From: Microbacterium aerolatum
GTDB taxonomy: Bacteria > Actinomycetota > Actinomycetes > Actinomycetales > Microbacteriaceae
DNA: 64,000 nt
Assembly (NCBI RefSeq): GCF_007988825.1
Contig: NZ_BJUW01000003.1
Coordinates: 62,001 to 126,000, forward strand
Direction of reading: 5' to 3'
In this document: in pieces, positions 56,969 to 64,000 of the stretch
Position numbering within the stretch: the first letter of the stretch is position 1
How the letters are laid out: every line of letters starts with the position of its first letter
Program-made: the position numbers and the translations under genes
Notes under the pieces: generated by a model
Seen by the model: only the letters and a program-made list of their open reading frames with translations
What the model was told of the DNA's origin: nothing
Database searches by the model: none

Positions 56969-57493
56969 CTACGCCTTGATGTTGAGGGCGCGCCGCACGG
57001 CGATCACGAAGGCGTCTTTCGCCTGTTCGGTTGCGTCGTCGTCGTCGCCGGGGAACGTGTCCGTGAACGCGTTTAGCGCTTCGAGCACGTGGTTTGGTCC
57101 CAGGATTTCCAGCGCGGTCGCAACGTCCCCGAGTTCCTCCGTGATGGCACCCACCTGCTCGACGATGCGCGCCATGTCGTCGGCCAGGTCGTGCAACTCC
57201 TGCGCCACGGATGGGTCGCCCGTCGTTGCCGAAGCCTGAAGGGCCTCGGCGCGCGCCTTCATCTCCTCACCTTCGGAGCGGCGGCGGGAGTATCGCTCTG
57301 CGAGGGCCAGGATGCGGGTGAAGCCGTCATAGCGGCGCTCTCTGACCCAGCGCTGGTGATCCCGGCGCGACTGCCAGACGGCGAGGCCAAACCCGGCGAG
57401 AGCGGTTACCGCGGCCGCGCCGAAGATGGTGAGGAACGCGAGCATCGTGGGGTCGATGGAGGGCGTCTGCGCGGCGGCATTGGCGAGGATCAC
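56969..57493 (-). CDS. Membrane-anchored coiled-coil protein, cargo of the integrated element
   Basis: 174 residues: an N-terminal transmembrane helix (residues about 17-40, MLAFLTIFGAAAVTALAGFG), then a charged coiled-coil region (RYDGFTRILALAERYSRRRS, LHDLADDMARIVEQVGAITE) and a helical C-terminus. It is placed between the integrase gene and the attachment tRNA, a usual site for cargo such as superinfection-exclusion or other defence genes. No family name can be given; a defence role is speculation from position. Confidence 0.6.
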   Translation of the reverse strand: MILANAAAQTPSIDPTMLAFLTIFGAAAVTALAGFGLAVWQSRRDHQRWVRERRYDGFTRILALAERYSRRRSEGEEMKARAEALQASATTGDPSVAQELHDLADDMARIVEQVGAITEELGDVATALEILGPNHVLEALNAFTDTFPGDDDDATEQAKDAFVIAVRRALNIKA

Positions 57494-57552
57494 GGCTTGA
57501 GCCTAGCCATGACGCGGGGTGCTGACGGGGGCATTGGGCACGGATAAGGCAC

Positions 57553-57612
57553 GGCCGGGCCTGGAGGCGGTGCTCCGGCTGGAACTAGCGGCCGATGGAA
57601 AGCCGCTGTGAC
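57553..57612 (+). pseudogene. C-terminal remnant of a second integrase gene
   Basis: The reading frame GTDKARPGLEAVLRLELAAD to a TGA at 57610-57612 matches the end of the adjacent integrase (SRLEAVLRLELPGT). No start or catalytic part is present. It lies 15 bases before the tRNA gene, so it is probably the leftover end of an integrase that originally bordered the attachment site. Confidence 0.6.
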
Positions 57613-57627
57613 CTGGGGATAATCCTG

Positions 57628-57701
57628 TGGAGGGACTGACGGGAATCGAACCCGCGCTATCTGCTTGGGAAGCAGAAGTTCTACCATTGAACTACAGTCC
57701 C
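57628..57701 (-). tRNA. tRNA-Gly (anticodon CCC)
   Basis: The minus strand folds as a standard tRNA: acceptor GGGACTG/CAGTCCC, D arm with GTTCAATGGTAGAAC, anticodon stem TCTGC/GCAGA around loop TTCCCAA (anticodon CCC, reading GGG), T arm CGGG-TTCGATT-CCCG, discriminator T and an encoded CCA at 57628-57630. It is the likely attachment site of the integrase element to its left. Confidence 0.95.
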
Positions 57702-57771
57702 GAGGCCTTGCGGCGTCTGGCCAGCATAACAAACGCGAGGGGCCCCGTGATCACCCCAGTAGGCTGAACGC

Positions 57772-58377
57772 GTGCTTCTCAGCGACCGCGATATCAAGGC
57801 AGAACTCGCATCCGGCCGGATCGGGCTGGACCCGCATGAGCCGGAGATGATCCAGCCGTCGAGCATCGACGTGCGTCTGGACCGGTACTTCCGTCTGTTC
57901 GACAACCACAAGTACCCGTTCATCGACCCCGCCGAGGATCAGCCCGAGCTCACCCGCCTGATCGAGGTCAAGCCCGACGAGCCGTTCATCCTGCACCCCG
58001 GGGAGTTCGCGCTCGGCGCGACCTTCGAGCAGGTCTCGCTGGCCGACGACATCGCCGCGCGTCTGGAGGGCAAGTCCTCGCTCGGGCGCCTCGGCCTCAT
58101 CACGCACTCGACCGCGGGCTTCATCGACCCCGGCTTCACCGGCCACGTCACTCTCGAGCTCGCGAATGTCGCGACGCTACCGATCAAGCTCTGGCCCGGC
58201 ATGAAGATCGGGCAGCTCTGCTTCTTCCGCCTCACCTCGGCCGCGGAGAACCCCTACGGCTCCGGCCCCTACGGCAACCGCTATCAGGGCCAGCGGGGGC
58301 CGACGGCATCCCGCTCGTTCCAGAACTTCCACCGCACCGACGTCGGCACCGTCGACACCGGGTCGGTCGGCGGCTGA
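57772..58377 (+). CDS. dcd: dCTP deaminase (probably bifunctional dCTP deaminase/dUTPase)
   Basis: A 201-residue enzyme of pyrimidine deoxynucleotide synthesis, acting as a trimer. [12 protein letters not shown] begins the family; [11 protein letters not shown] is the substrate loop, and [19 protein letters not shown] contains the catalytic glutamate and phosphate ligands. The actinobacterial form usually makes dUMP directly. GTG 57772 is the start; no ATG lies near. It is core chromosome and marks the right flank of the acquired region. Confidence 0.95.
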   Translation: MLLSDRDIKAELASGRIGLDPHEPEMIQPSSIDVRLDRYFRLFDNHKYPFIDPAEDQPELTRLIEVKPDEPFILHPGEFALGATFEQVSLADDIAARLEGKSSLGRLGLITHSTAGFIDPGFTGHVTLELANVATLPIKLWPGMKIGQLCFFRLTSAAENPYGSGPYGNRYQGQRGPTASRSFQNFHRTDVGTVDTGSVGG

Positions 58378-58420
58378 CCGGATCCGTGACTCGCGCGCCG
58401 CGCGGTCGTAGTATCGAGGC

Positions 58421-58900
58421 GTGACCGGCGACGAAACCGAGAACGTTCCAGAACCGACGATGGATGCTGCGCCTGCGGCGCCTGCGCCGGAGGAAGAAGG
58501 CGCCGCTCCGGTCGCGCTGACCCCAGAGGAGCAGGCGGTGCCGGACTTCGAGGTTCCGGAGCCGCCGTCGTTCCATGAGGCGGGCGGTGACCTGCCGATT
58601 CCGGCAGCCGTCACCCAGGAGCCCGTGATCCCGCCGGCACCGGTCTTCGATGAGGATGCAACAGGGGAAGCACCCGCCGCACGAGTCGAGGAGCGACCGG
58701 CCACCCGCCGCGCTGCGCAACGAGCTCAGGCCGTTCCGAGCGCTCCCGCGGTTTCGTACGTGGATGTCGCGCCGACCGCTGAACCCGGCACCGCCGAGGG
58801 GCACGCCTATCGCGGATGGACGATCGCGATCTACAGCGGCCTTGCCGTGCTGCTGTTCGGGGCCGTCGGCTTCATGGTGTTCCTCGGGTTGCCGGGCTGA
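58421..58900 (+). CDS. Proline/alanine/glutamate-rich protein with a C-terminal membrane anchor
   Basis: 159 residues from GTG 58421. The first 125 are acidic, proline- and alanine-rich and probably disordered; the end (GWTIAIYSGLAVLLFGAVGF) is a single transmembrane helix with almost nothing after it, a tail-anchored layout. Function unknown. It follows dcd by 43 bases and is closed by a long hairpin. Confidence 0.7.
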   Translation: MTGDETENVPEPTMDAAPAAPAPEEEGAAPVALTPEEQAVPDFEVPEPPSFHEAGGDLPIPAAVTQEPVIPPAPVFDEDATGEAPAARVEERPATRRAAQRAQAVPSAPAVSYVDVAPTAEPGTAEGHAYRGWTIAIYSGLAVLLFGAVGFMVFLGLPG

Positions 58901-58941
58901 GAGCGCGCTCGCGGACCCTCAGCCGGTAGACACTCAAGCCG

Positions 58942-58989
58942 GTATGAGAACGGCCGGTTATGAACGCTCATAACCGGCCGTTCTCATAC
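58942..58989. terminator. Bidirectional stem-loop terminator with 22-base perfect arms
   Basis: Arms at 58942-58963 and 58968-58989 are exact complements (outer part GTATGAGAACGGCC, inner GGTTATGA), with loop ACGC. It lies between convergent genes. No U-tract on either side. The perfection of the 48-base palindrome is unusual for a simple terminator. Confidence 0.75.
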
Positions 58990-59014
58990 GGCATCACCGC
59001 TCCCGGAAGGCGGG

Positions 59015-59809
59015 TCAACTTTCGCCGCGACCCCGGCTGAATCCGGCGTCGAACCCGCGCTCATAGGCGCCCTGCGCCATGCGTGCGAAGCGTGCCCGGC
59101 CGTGGTGGCCGTGCTGGTGAGGCGCGTGACGTCCACGCCCTTCACCGTGAGCGAACGGATGCTCGTCGTGACGGCAGTCGCCGCGCTCGCCGAAGCCGCG
59201 CTCGCCGAAGCCCGGAGCGCCGTGGCCGGCGTGCCCGCGGGCGTGCCCACCGTGCTCGAAGCCGCCGTGCTCGAAGTCGCCGTGCTCGAACCCGCGCGGG
59301 CCGAAATCGTGCCGGCCGAAGTGGCGCGGACCGAAACCGTGACCGTGACCGCGTCCGGAACCGTGAGGCCCGGATCCGTGACGGTGACGACGGCCCCGGG
59401 GGAGCGGCGTGTTCTCGTCCCAGCCGAACGCACGAGCGAGCTGCTCGAGCGTCGCAATCGTGGTGGCGAGATCGTCCGCGGGGACCGCGTCGGTGACCTT
59501 CGCGCGGATGCCGTCGACGATCGCGCCGAGACGTTCCTTGGCGTCCTGGCCCTCGTCGGTCAGGATCCAGGTGCCATCGGCATCCGTCACCCAGCCGAGC
59601 TCGATGAGCCGACCGAGCTTGTGAACCGGGATCGGGCCCGTGCCGCCGTCGACGGTGCCGTCGATGCGGTTCAGGAGACGCCAGTCGCGACGCGTGACCC
59701 CGAAGGATTCGAAGGCGGTGGCGAACTCGGCGGCCATCAGTCGGTCGACCGCCTTCAGCCAGTAACCAAACGGGCGGGGTGTCTGCTCATTTTCAGAAGT
59801 GCTGTTCAT
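59015..59809 (-). CDS. MarR-like winged-helix regulator with a histidine/glycine-rich C-terminal domain
   Basis: 264 residues from ATG 59809. Residues about 10-135 are a MarR-like winged helix (YWLKAVDRLMAAEFATAFES, RRDWRLLNRIDG, LGRLIELGWVTDADGTWILT). From about 140 the protein is built of His, Gly, Phe and Arg, including repeated FEHGG/FEHGD units, GHGHG and HQHGHHG, then ends ARMAQGAYERGFDAGFSRGR. The histidines suggest metal binding (Zn, Ni, Cu). Divergent from a second His-rich MarR gene, with repeats between them. Confidence 0.75.
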   Translation of the reverse strand: MNSTSENEQTPRPFGYWLKAVDRLMAAEFATAFESFGVTRRDWRLLNRIDGTVDGGTGPIPVHKLGRLIELGWVTDADGTWILTDEGQDAKERLGAIVDGIRAKVTDAVPADDLATTIATLEQLARAFGWDENTPLPRGRRHRHGSGPHGSGRGHGHGFGPRHFGRHDFGPRGFEHGDFEHGGFEHGGHARGHAGHGAPGFGERGFGERGDCRHDEHPFAHGEGRGRHAPHQHGHHGRARFARMAQGAYERGFDAGFSRGRGES

Positions 59810-59835
59810 AAGGGAAGTCCTTTGCTTGTAACTAT

Positions 59836-59889
59836 GCATGTATATGTAGTGTGACATGGAATCTGGATGCATGTCAACTCGCATGTAAA
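59836..59889. promoter_or_regulatory. Repeat-rich divergent promoter of the two MarR-like genes
   Basis: Three direct repeats GCATGTATA (59836), GCATGTCAA (59869) and GCATGTAAA (59881), and an inverted repeat TGACATG (59852-59858) with CATGTCA (59870-59876). The AT-rich composition stands out from the surroundings. Probable binding sites of one or both regulators. Confidence 0.6.
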
Positions 59890-59898
59890 GTTGATCGT

Positions 59899-60429
59899 GT
59901 GAGCACCGAGAATCCAGATCCCGCCGAAGCCATCGCGCACGCGCTGTCGCGTCTGCGCGGACGCCGGATGCCGGGCGGAGGCCCGCACGGTCACGGTCAC
60001 GGCCCGCACGGCGAGCAGGGGCATCCTCACGGTCATCGCCCCGGATTCGGCATGCCTCCATGGGCAGGCGGTCCCGGAGCTCCCGGAACGCGTCTGGGCG
60101 GACCGGCGTGGATCCGGATGCTGGATGCTCTCGCCACAGCATCCGAGCCGCTCAGCGTCAGCGCCCTCGGCGAGGCGATCGGCGTCGATCAGCCGCGCGC
60201 ATCACGACTTGTTCAGCAGGGTGTCCAGCGAGGACTCGTCCAGCGCGAGGCCGACCCCGAGGACGCCCGTCGGACGCGGATCGCGCTGACCGACGAAGGG
60301 CGTCGCATCGCGCGCGGCATGCGCGGTGAGCGGCGTCAGGTGCTCTCGAAGGCGCTCGAATCATTCACCGACGAGGAGAAGGGCGAGCTCGCCCGGCTGC
60401 TCGGAAAGCTCGCCGACAACTGGGGGTGA
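59899..60429 (+). CDS. MarR-family regulator with a histidine-rich N-terminus
   Basis: 176 residues from GTG 59899. An N-terminal stretch (about 28-50) holds GPHGHGHGPHGEQGHPHGHR, a potential metal-binding tail. The MarR winged helix follows (about 70-170): LSVSALGEAIGVDQPRASRL, RGLVQREADPEDARRTRIAL with TDEGRR. It is divergent from the other His-rich regulator; the tail is N-terminal here and C-terminal there. No target gene other than the pair itself is obvious; the convergent MFS gene is next. Confidence 0.78.
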   Translation: MSTENPDPAEAIAHALSRLRGRRMPGGGPHGHGHGPHGEQGHPHGHRPGFGMPPWAGGPGAPGTRLGGPAWIRMLDALATASEPLSVSALGEAIGVDQPRASRLVQQGVQRGLVQREADPEDARRTRIALTDEGRRIARGMRGERRQVLSKALESFTDEEKGELARLLGKLADNWG

Positions 60430-60436
60430 ACCGGCC

Positions 60437-61846
60437 TCAGGCCTCCTGCGGCGCCTTCACCGGAAGCAGCAGCAGGAAGCCGATCAGCAGCACGAGCACG
60501 ATGCCGAGGATGCCGAACGCCGTTGCGCTGGTGAGCACGATCAGCAGCGTCCAGGCGCCCGACGCCATCCAGCTCGCCGCGCGTCCGGTCGTCGCGTAGA
60601 GGCCGAAGATCTCGCCCTCGCGTCCTGCCGGGGTCACGCGTGCCAGGAAGGAACGGGATGCCGCCTGCGCCGGTCCAACGAAGGCGCACAGCAGCAGGCC
60701 GCCGATCCAGAACACCACGGTGCCGGCATCCACGAGGAGGAACACCGCGAGCCCGGCCAAGATCATCGCGCCCAGCGCCGCCAGGATGATCCGCTTGGGG
60801 CCGAAGCGATCGTCGAGCCGGCCGGCGAGGATCGTCGACAGGCCCGCGATCAGGTTCGCGGCGATGCCGAAGATCGCCAGCTCCAGGAACTTGAAGCCGA
60901 ACACCTGCCCGGCGATGATCGCACCGAAGGCGAAGATGCCGCCGAGCCCATCGCGGAACACGGCGCTGGCGAGCAGGAACCAGAACGTCGGCCGGGTCTC
61001 GGGGGAGCGGTACAGGCTGATGACGTCCTTCGTGAGCAGCACGTACGAGCGGAAGAACCCGACCCTGCGCTCGGGGCGACCCAGCGAGGGCTCCGGAACG
61101 TTCAGGAAGATCGGGATGCTGAAGATGATCGCCCACACCGCGCAGCCGACAGCGATCAGCCGGAACGGCAGGCCCCCCTCGTCGGACAGGCCGAACCAGT
61201 CCATCGCGTAGAAGACGATGACGATCACCAGGGCGACGACGCCGCCGATATAGCCGAAGCCCCACCCCAGCCCCGAGATCTTCCCGACGGTCTTCGGGTT
61301 CGCGATGCCGATGAGCATGGCGTTCGAGTTCACGGCAGCGATCTCCCCGAACACCGATCCCGCCGAGATCAGTGCGACGCCCACCCAGAACAGCGCGGGC
61401 GCGGGCTCGACGAACCACAAGCCGAACATGCAGAGGATGAGCGCACCGGTGCCGATCCCGAGCCACAGCTTCTGCCGGCCCGCCGCATCCGCGCGCTGTC
61501 CGAGAACCGGCGCGAGCACGAGGATCGCCAGCGCGGCGATGGTCGACCCGAGGCCCAGCCCGGAGGCGAGACCGGCCTCGGCGGCCTTGTAGGCACCGCT
61601 TTCCGGATCGAGTGCTGCGATCTCCGGCGGCAGGAACGCGTCGGTGGTCAGGTACAGCGCGGTGAAGATGAACGTCAGGATGACGGTGTTGAACGGCTGC
61701 GTCGCCCAGTCCCACAGCGCCCACGAGTAGACCTGCTTCTTCGGGGCGGGCGTCTCGCCGCGCAGGTCCAGGCCGATCACGGCGACGGCGCCGCTGTTCG
61801 CGGTCCCCTCGGGCGTCGGAGCAGCACTGTTCTCGGGGGCACTCAT
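60437..61846 (-). CDS. UMF1-type (Atg22-related) MFS transporter
   Basis: A 469-residue, about twelve-segment transporter. QVYSWALWDWATQPFNTVILTFIF near residue 37 is the family signature, and PTFWFLLASAVFRDGLGGIFAFGAIIAG and GPAQAASRSFLARVTPAGREGEIFGLYATTGR are further hallmarks. The eukaryotic relative Atg22 exports amino acids from vacuoles; bacterial members have no fixed substrate. It converges with the MarR gene, seven bases apart. Confidence 0.85.
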   Translation of the reverse strand: MSAPENSAAPTPEGTANSGAVAVIGLDLRGETPAPKKQVYSWALWDWATQPFNTVILTFIFTALYLTTDAFLPPEIAALDPESGAYKAAEAGLASGLGLGSTIAALAILVLAPVLGQRADAAGRQKLWLGIGTGALILCMFGLWFVEPAPALFWVGVALISAGSVFGEIAAVNSNAMLIGIANPKTVGKISGLGWGFGYIGGVVALVIVIVFYAMDWFGLSDEGGLPFRLIAVGCAVWAIIFSIPIFLNVPEPSLGRPERRVGFFRSYVLLTKDVISLYRSPETRPTFWFLLASAVFRDGLGGIFAFGAIIAGQVFGFKFLELAIFGIAANLIAGLSTILAGRLDDRFGPKRIILAALGAMILAGLAVFLLVDAGTVVFWIGGLLLCAFVGPAQAASRSFLARVTPAGREGEIFGLYATTGRAASWMASGAWTLLIVLTSATAFGILGIVLVLLIGFLLLLPVKAPQEA

Positions 61847-61910
61847 GCTTCGAAGTCTGGCCTCGTCGGGTGAACGGCAGGTGGCGGCGCGCCGGGCGCA
61901 CCTGCCGTCC

Positions 61911-62798
61911 TCACGCGTACGACGCCGCCATGAGCTCGGCGAACAGGTCTTCCGCGTCGCATTCCACCCTGCGCCGCGCGAACCATTCGCACACGTTCAC
62001 GCAGTCGCGGTGCAACAGATCCAGACCCTGCGGATTCGCGATGATATCGACGATCTGCGGCAGATCGATCACGCGAACGCGTCCGTCGTGTACCAGGAGG
62101 TTGTAGGGCGACAGGTCGCCGTGCGCGAAGCCGGCGCCCGCGAAGACGTGCATGATCGCGACGATCTGCGCGTAGCAGTCGGCGAGTACGGCCCGGTCGC
62201 CGCGCACCTGCGCGAGGCGGGGAGCGGCGGTCGCATCCGTGCCGATGAACTCCATCAGCAGCTCCGTCCCGTTGACCTGCACCGGATACGGAACCGGTGC
62301 GCCCAGCTGCCACATGCGGCTCAGCGCGTCGAACTCGGCGAACGACCACTCCGCCGCCGCCACTTCGCGACCGAACGCCGTCTTCTTGGCCAGGGCGCGG
62401 GCGTCGCGGGACTTCTGCACGCTCCGCCCCTCGGTGTAGATGCCGGATCGGTGGAAGCTGCGGTGCTCGGGGCTGCGATACCGCTTGGCCGCCAGAAGCG
62501 TGCGCTCGGCGGGGCTGTCCGGGACGGCGCGCTCGATGAGGAACACGTCCGCCTCTTTGCCGGTCTTGAGCACGCCGAGTTCGGTGTCGATCGCCCCGGC
62601 GGAGGTCACGACCCAGTCGGGCCACGGCGCGGGCCCGCGCTCGGACGGTGTGATCGCCGGCCAGGTGGACCAGCGCTGGTCCTCACCGGGATCGACGTCG
62701 GCGAAGGTGATCGATTCATCGAACTCGAGCGACGGGTCGGAGGAGTGCGAGGTATCGAACGGGACGGATGCGTCGAAGGACGCGAAGGGATCAGTCAC
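61911..62798 (-). CDS. RIO-type serine protein kinase
   Basis: A 295-residue atypical kinase of the RIO1 family. The ATP-binding part has GVLKTGKEADVFLIE and the lysine in LLAAKRYRS; the catalytic loop is HGDLSPYNLLV (Asp and Asn) and the metal-binding Asp is in VIDLPQIVD. The N-terminal 45 residues are acidic and disordered. In eukaryotes and archaea RIO kinases act in small-subunit ribosome maturation; bacterial substrates are largely unknown. A possible 20-residue open frame lies just upstream. Confidence 0.88.
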   Translation of the reverse strand: MTDPFASFDASVPFDTSHSSDPSLEFDESITFADVDPGEDQRWSTWPAITPSERGPAPWPDWVVTSAGAIDTELGVLKTGKEADVFLIERAVPDSPAERTLLAAKRYRSPEHRSFHRSGIYTEGRSVQKSRDARALAKKTAFGREVAAAEWSFAEFDALSRMWQLGAPVPYPVQVNGTELLMEFIGTDATAAPRLAQVRGDRAVLADCYAQIVAIMHVFAGAGFAHGDLSPYNLLVHDGRVRVIDLPQIVDIIANPQGLDLLHRDCVNVCEWFARRRVECDAEDLFAELMAASYA

Positions 62799-62831
62799 GG
62801 TGGTTGCTCCGGAAGGGAGGCCACGCGCGGA

Positions 62832-62894
62832 TCAGGAGCGGGCGGCCTCGAGGGGAAGGTGGTCGGCGAGAGGCGCGACAACGACAGCGTTCAT
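62832..62894 (-). CDS. Possible 20-residue upstream peptide of the RIO kinase gene
   Basis: ATG 62894 follows AGAGGAGC at good spacing and encodes MNAVVVAPLADHLPLEAARS before a TGA, 34 bases ahead of the kinase ATG. The ribosome-binding site is stronger than that of the kinase gene. It may be a leader peptide, or chance. Confidence 0.35.
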   Translation of the reverse strand: MNAVVVAPLADHLPLEAARS

Positions 62895-63068
62895 GCCACA
62901 GCTCCTCTCTCGCGGACTTCTTCCGGGGCATCCCGGCGCAGAAGCGAGCATAGGCGCGTGCACGAGGCCTGTCCAGAGACCGAGTAGGTCGATTCCGCCC
63001 GGACGATCGGTCGGATGCCGCGGACGAGAGATCGGGCGCGGCATCCGTACGCCTGCGAATGTGGAACC

Positions 63069-64000
63069 ATGACAACGACCGCGCCCATCCCCGTCGCCGC
63101 AGCGGGCCCCGCCGAACGCATCCGGTACGGAGCGCTCATCGTCGTGATGATGCTGAGCTTCCTCCTCGTCACGGCCGAGTTCCTTCCCAACGGGATGCTC
63201 ACGGAGATGGCCGACGGCCTCGGCGTCACTCCGGGTCAGGCCGGGCAGACCGTCACCGTCACGGCGCTGGTCGGGCTGATCGTCGCCCCTACGGTCGGCA
63301 TGGTCTTCCCGCGCGTGGACCGGCGCGCACTGCTGGTGTGGATGGCGCTCGCAGCCGCGGCATCCAATCTCATCGTCGCGATCGCGCCGAACCTCATCCT
63401 CGTGCTCCTCGCGCGGTTCCTGCTGGGAGCGGCGCTGAGCACGTTCTGGTCGATGTCGATCACGGTCGCCGCTCGCATCGCCGGACCCGAACGGCTCGGC
63501 CGAGCCGTCATGTTCACGTCCGCCGGCACGTCGCTCGCGACGGTCGCCGGCGTCCCGGTCGGAGTCATCCTGAGCGAGGCGCTGGACTGGCGTGCCGTGT
63601 TCGCGCTCGCCGGCATCGTGACGGGTCTGCTCGCGATCGCGCTGCGCACGATGCTTCCGCCCGTGCCGGCGGCTCAGGTGTCGAGCTTCCGGTTGCTGCT
63701 CGACACGATCCGCCGTCCCGGCGTGGGGCTGGGCCTCGCGGGCCACGTGCTGGTCGTGCTCGGGCACTTCCTCGCGTACACCTACATCCGTCTCGCACTG
63801 GAGCGGATGCCGGAGGTCGACGCCGGAACGATCGTCGTGCTGCTGGCGCTGTTCGGCGTCGGCGGCCTGGTCGGCAACCTCACCATCGGGCTGATCGTCG
63901 ACCGGTCGTTCCGGTTCCTGGCGGTGCTGGCACCTGCCGTGATCGCCGCGACCGTCCTGGTCACCATCCTGCTGTCCGGGTCGGTGCTCGCAGTCGGGAT
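63069..64000 (+). CDS. MFS transporter, cut by the window edge
   Basis: The frame from ATG 63069 stays open to the end of the window (310 residues). MLSFLLVTAEFLPNGMLTEMADGLGVTPGQAG is the first helix and loop of DHA1-type drug or sugar-efflux proteins (AraJ/YdhP/CmlR-like), and RFLLGAALSTFWSMSITVAARIAG resembles motif C surroundings. About nine membrane segments are visible. The C-terminus is outside the window; the substrate is unknown. Confidence 0.85.
   Translation, partial: MTTTAPIPVAAAGPAERIRYGALIVVMMLSFLLVTAEFLPNGMLTEMADGLGVTPGQAGQTVTVTALVGLIVAPTVGMVFPRVDRRALLVWMALAAAASNLIVAIAPNLILVLLARFLLGAALSTFWSMSITVAARIAGPERLGRAVMFTSAGTSLATVAGVPVGVILSEALDWRAVFALAGIVTGLLAIALRTMLPPVPAAQVSSFRLLLDTIRRPGVGLGLAGHVLVVLGHFLAYTYIRLALERMPEVDAGTIVVLLALFGVGGLVGNLTIGLIVDRSFRFLAVLAPAVIAATVLVTILLSGSVLAVG

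Noticed and set aside
52617..57612. Direct duplication of the tRNA-Gly 3' end that would mark the other attachment site
   Set aside because: Only a short match (GGACTGAC near 52664) was found, too weak to call. The true left end of the element cannot be placed from this window.

Overview
The window is high-GC actinobacterial chromosome, most likely from a Microbacteriaceae genus such as Microbacterium. The basis is the GC-rich third codon positions, the frequent GTG/TTG starts and GTGA/ATGA start-stop overlaps, the motif GGATGC/GCATCC that recurs throughout the core stretches, an IdeR/DtxR-type iron box, and the gene families present. The genus is inferred from these features, not proven.

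Layout. 1-8.2 kb is housekeeping and stress genes: a cut-off membrane protein, a Pif1-like helicase, an iron-regulated heme oxygenase, a DUF2470 protein, a serine-hydrolase-like lipoprotein with a degenerate active site, TspO-like and Dps proteins, an SDR and a DUF72 protein. 7.1-20.4 kb is an aromatic-acid island. PobA (4-hydroxybenzoate to protocatechuate) and a MobA-like flavin monooxygenase (probably 3-hydroxybenzoate to protocatechuate) feed a LysR-controlled protocatechuate 4,5-cleavage operon (ligJ-ligK-ligI-fused ligAB-ligC-aldo/keto reductase-ModA-like protein). 20.4-35 kb holds a thiolase, an acyl-CoA ligase, an MFS exporter, a GntR-linked NMT1/SsuA-type ABC importer whose operator occurs twice, an MHS-type transporter, an alpha/beta hydrolase, a MalY-like lyase and an AidB-like acyl-CoA dehydrogenase.

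35.2-57.6 kb looks like acquired DNA. It starts with an IS3-family remnant cut by a complete IS21-family element and ends with a small tyrosine-integrase element beside tRNA-Gly(CCC). Between them is the most interesting system: a Gfo/Idh oxidoreductase, two IclR-type regulators (one an unusual IclR-HTH/periplasmic-binding-domain fusion), and a ten-gene operon of DhaK, DhaL, an LsrABCD-like ABC importer, a VOC protein, an LsrF/FbaB-like aldolase, a zinc alcohol dehydrogenase and an MmsA-type CoA-acylating aldehyde dehydrogenase. The logic is import, oxidation, phosphorylation by a two-subunit PEP-dependent or ATP-dependent kinase, cleavage to a triose phosphate, and oxidation of the other fragment to an acyl-CoA. 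The substrate is unknown.

57.6-64 kb returns to core genes: dcd, a proline-rich membrane protein, a divergent pair of histidine-rich MarR-like regulators, a UMF1-type MFS protein, a RIO kinase and a cut-off MFS transporter. No rRNA genes and no CRISPR array were seen.
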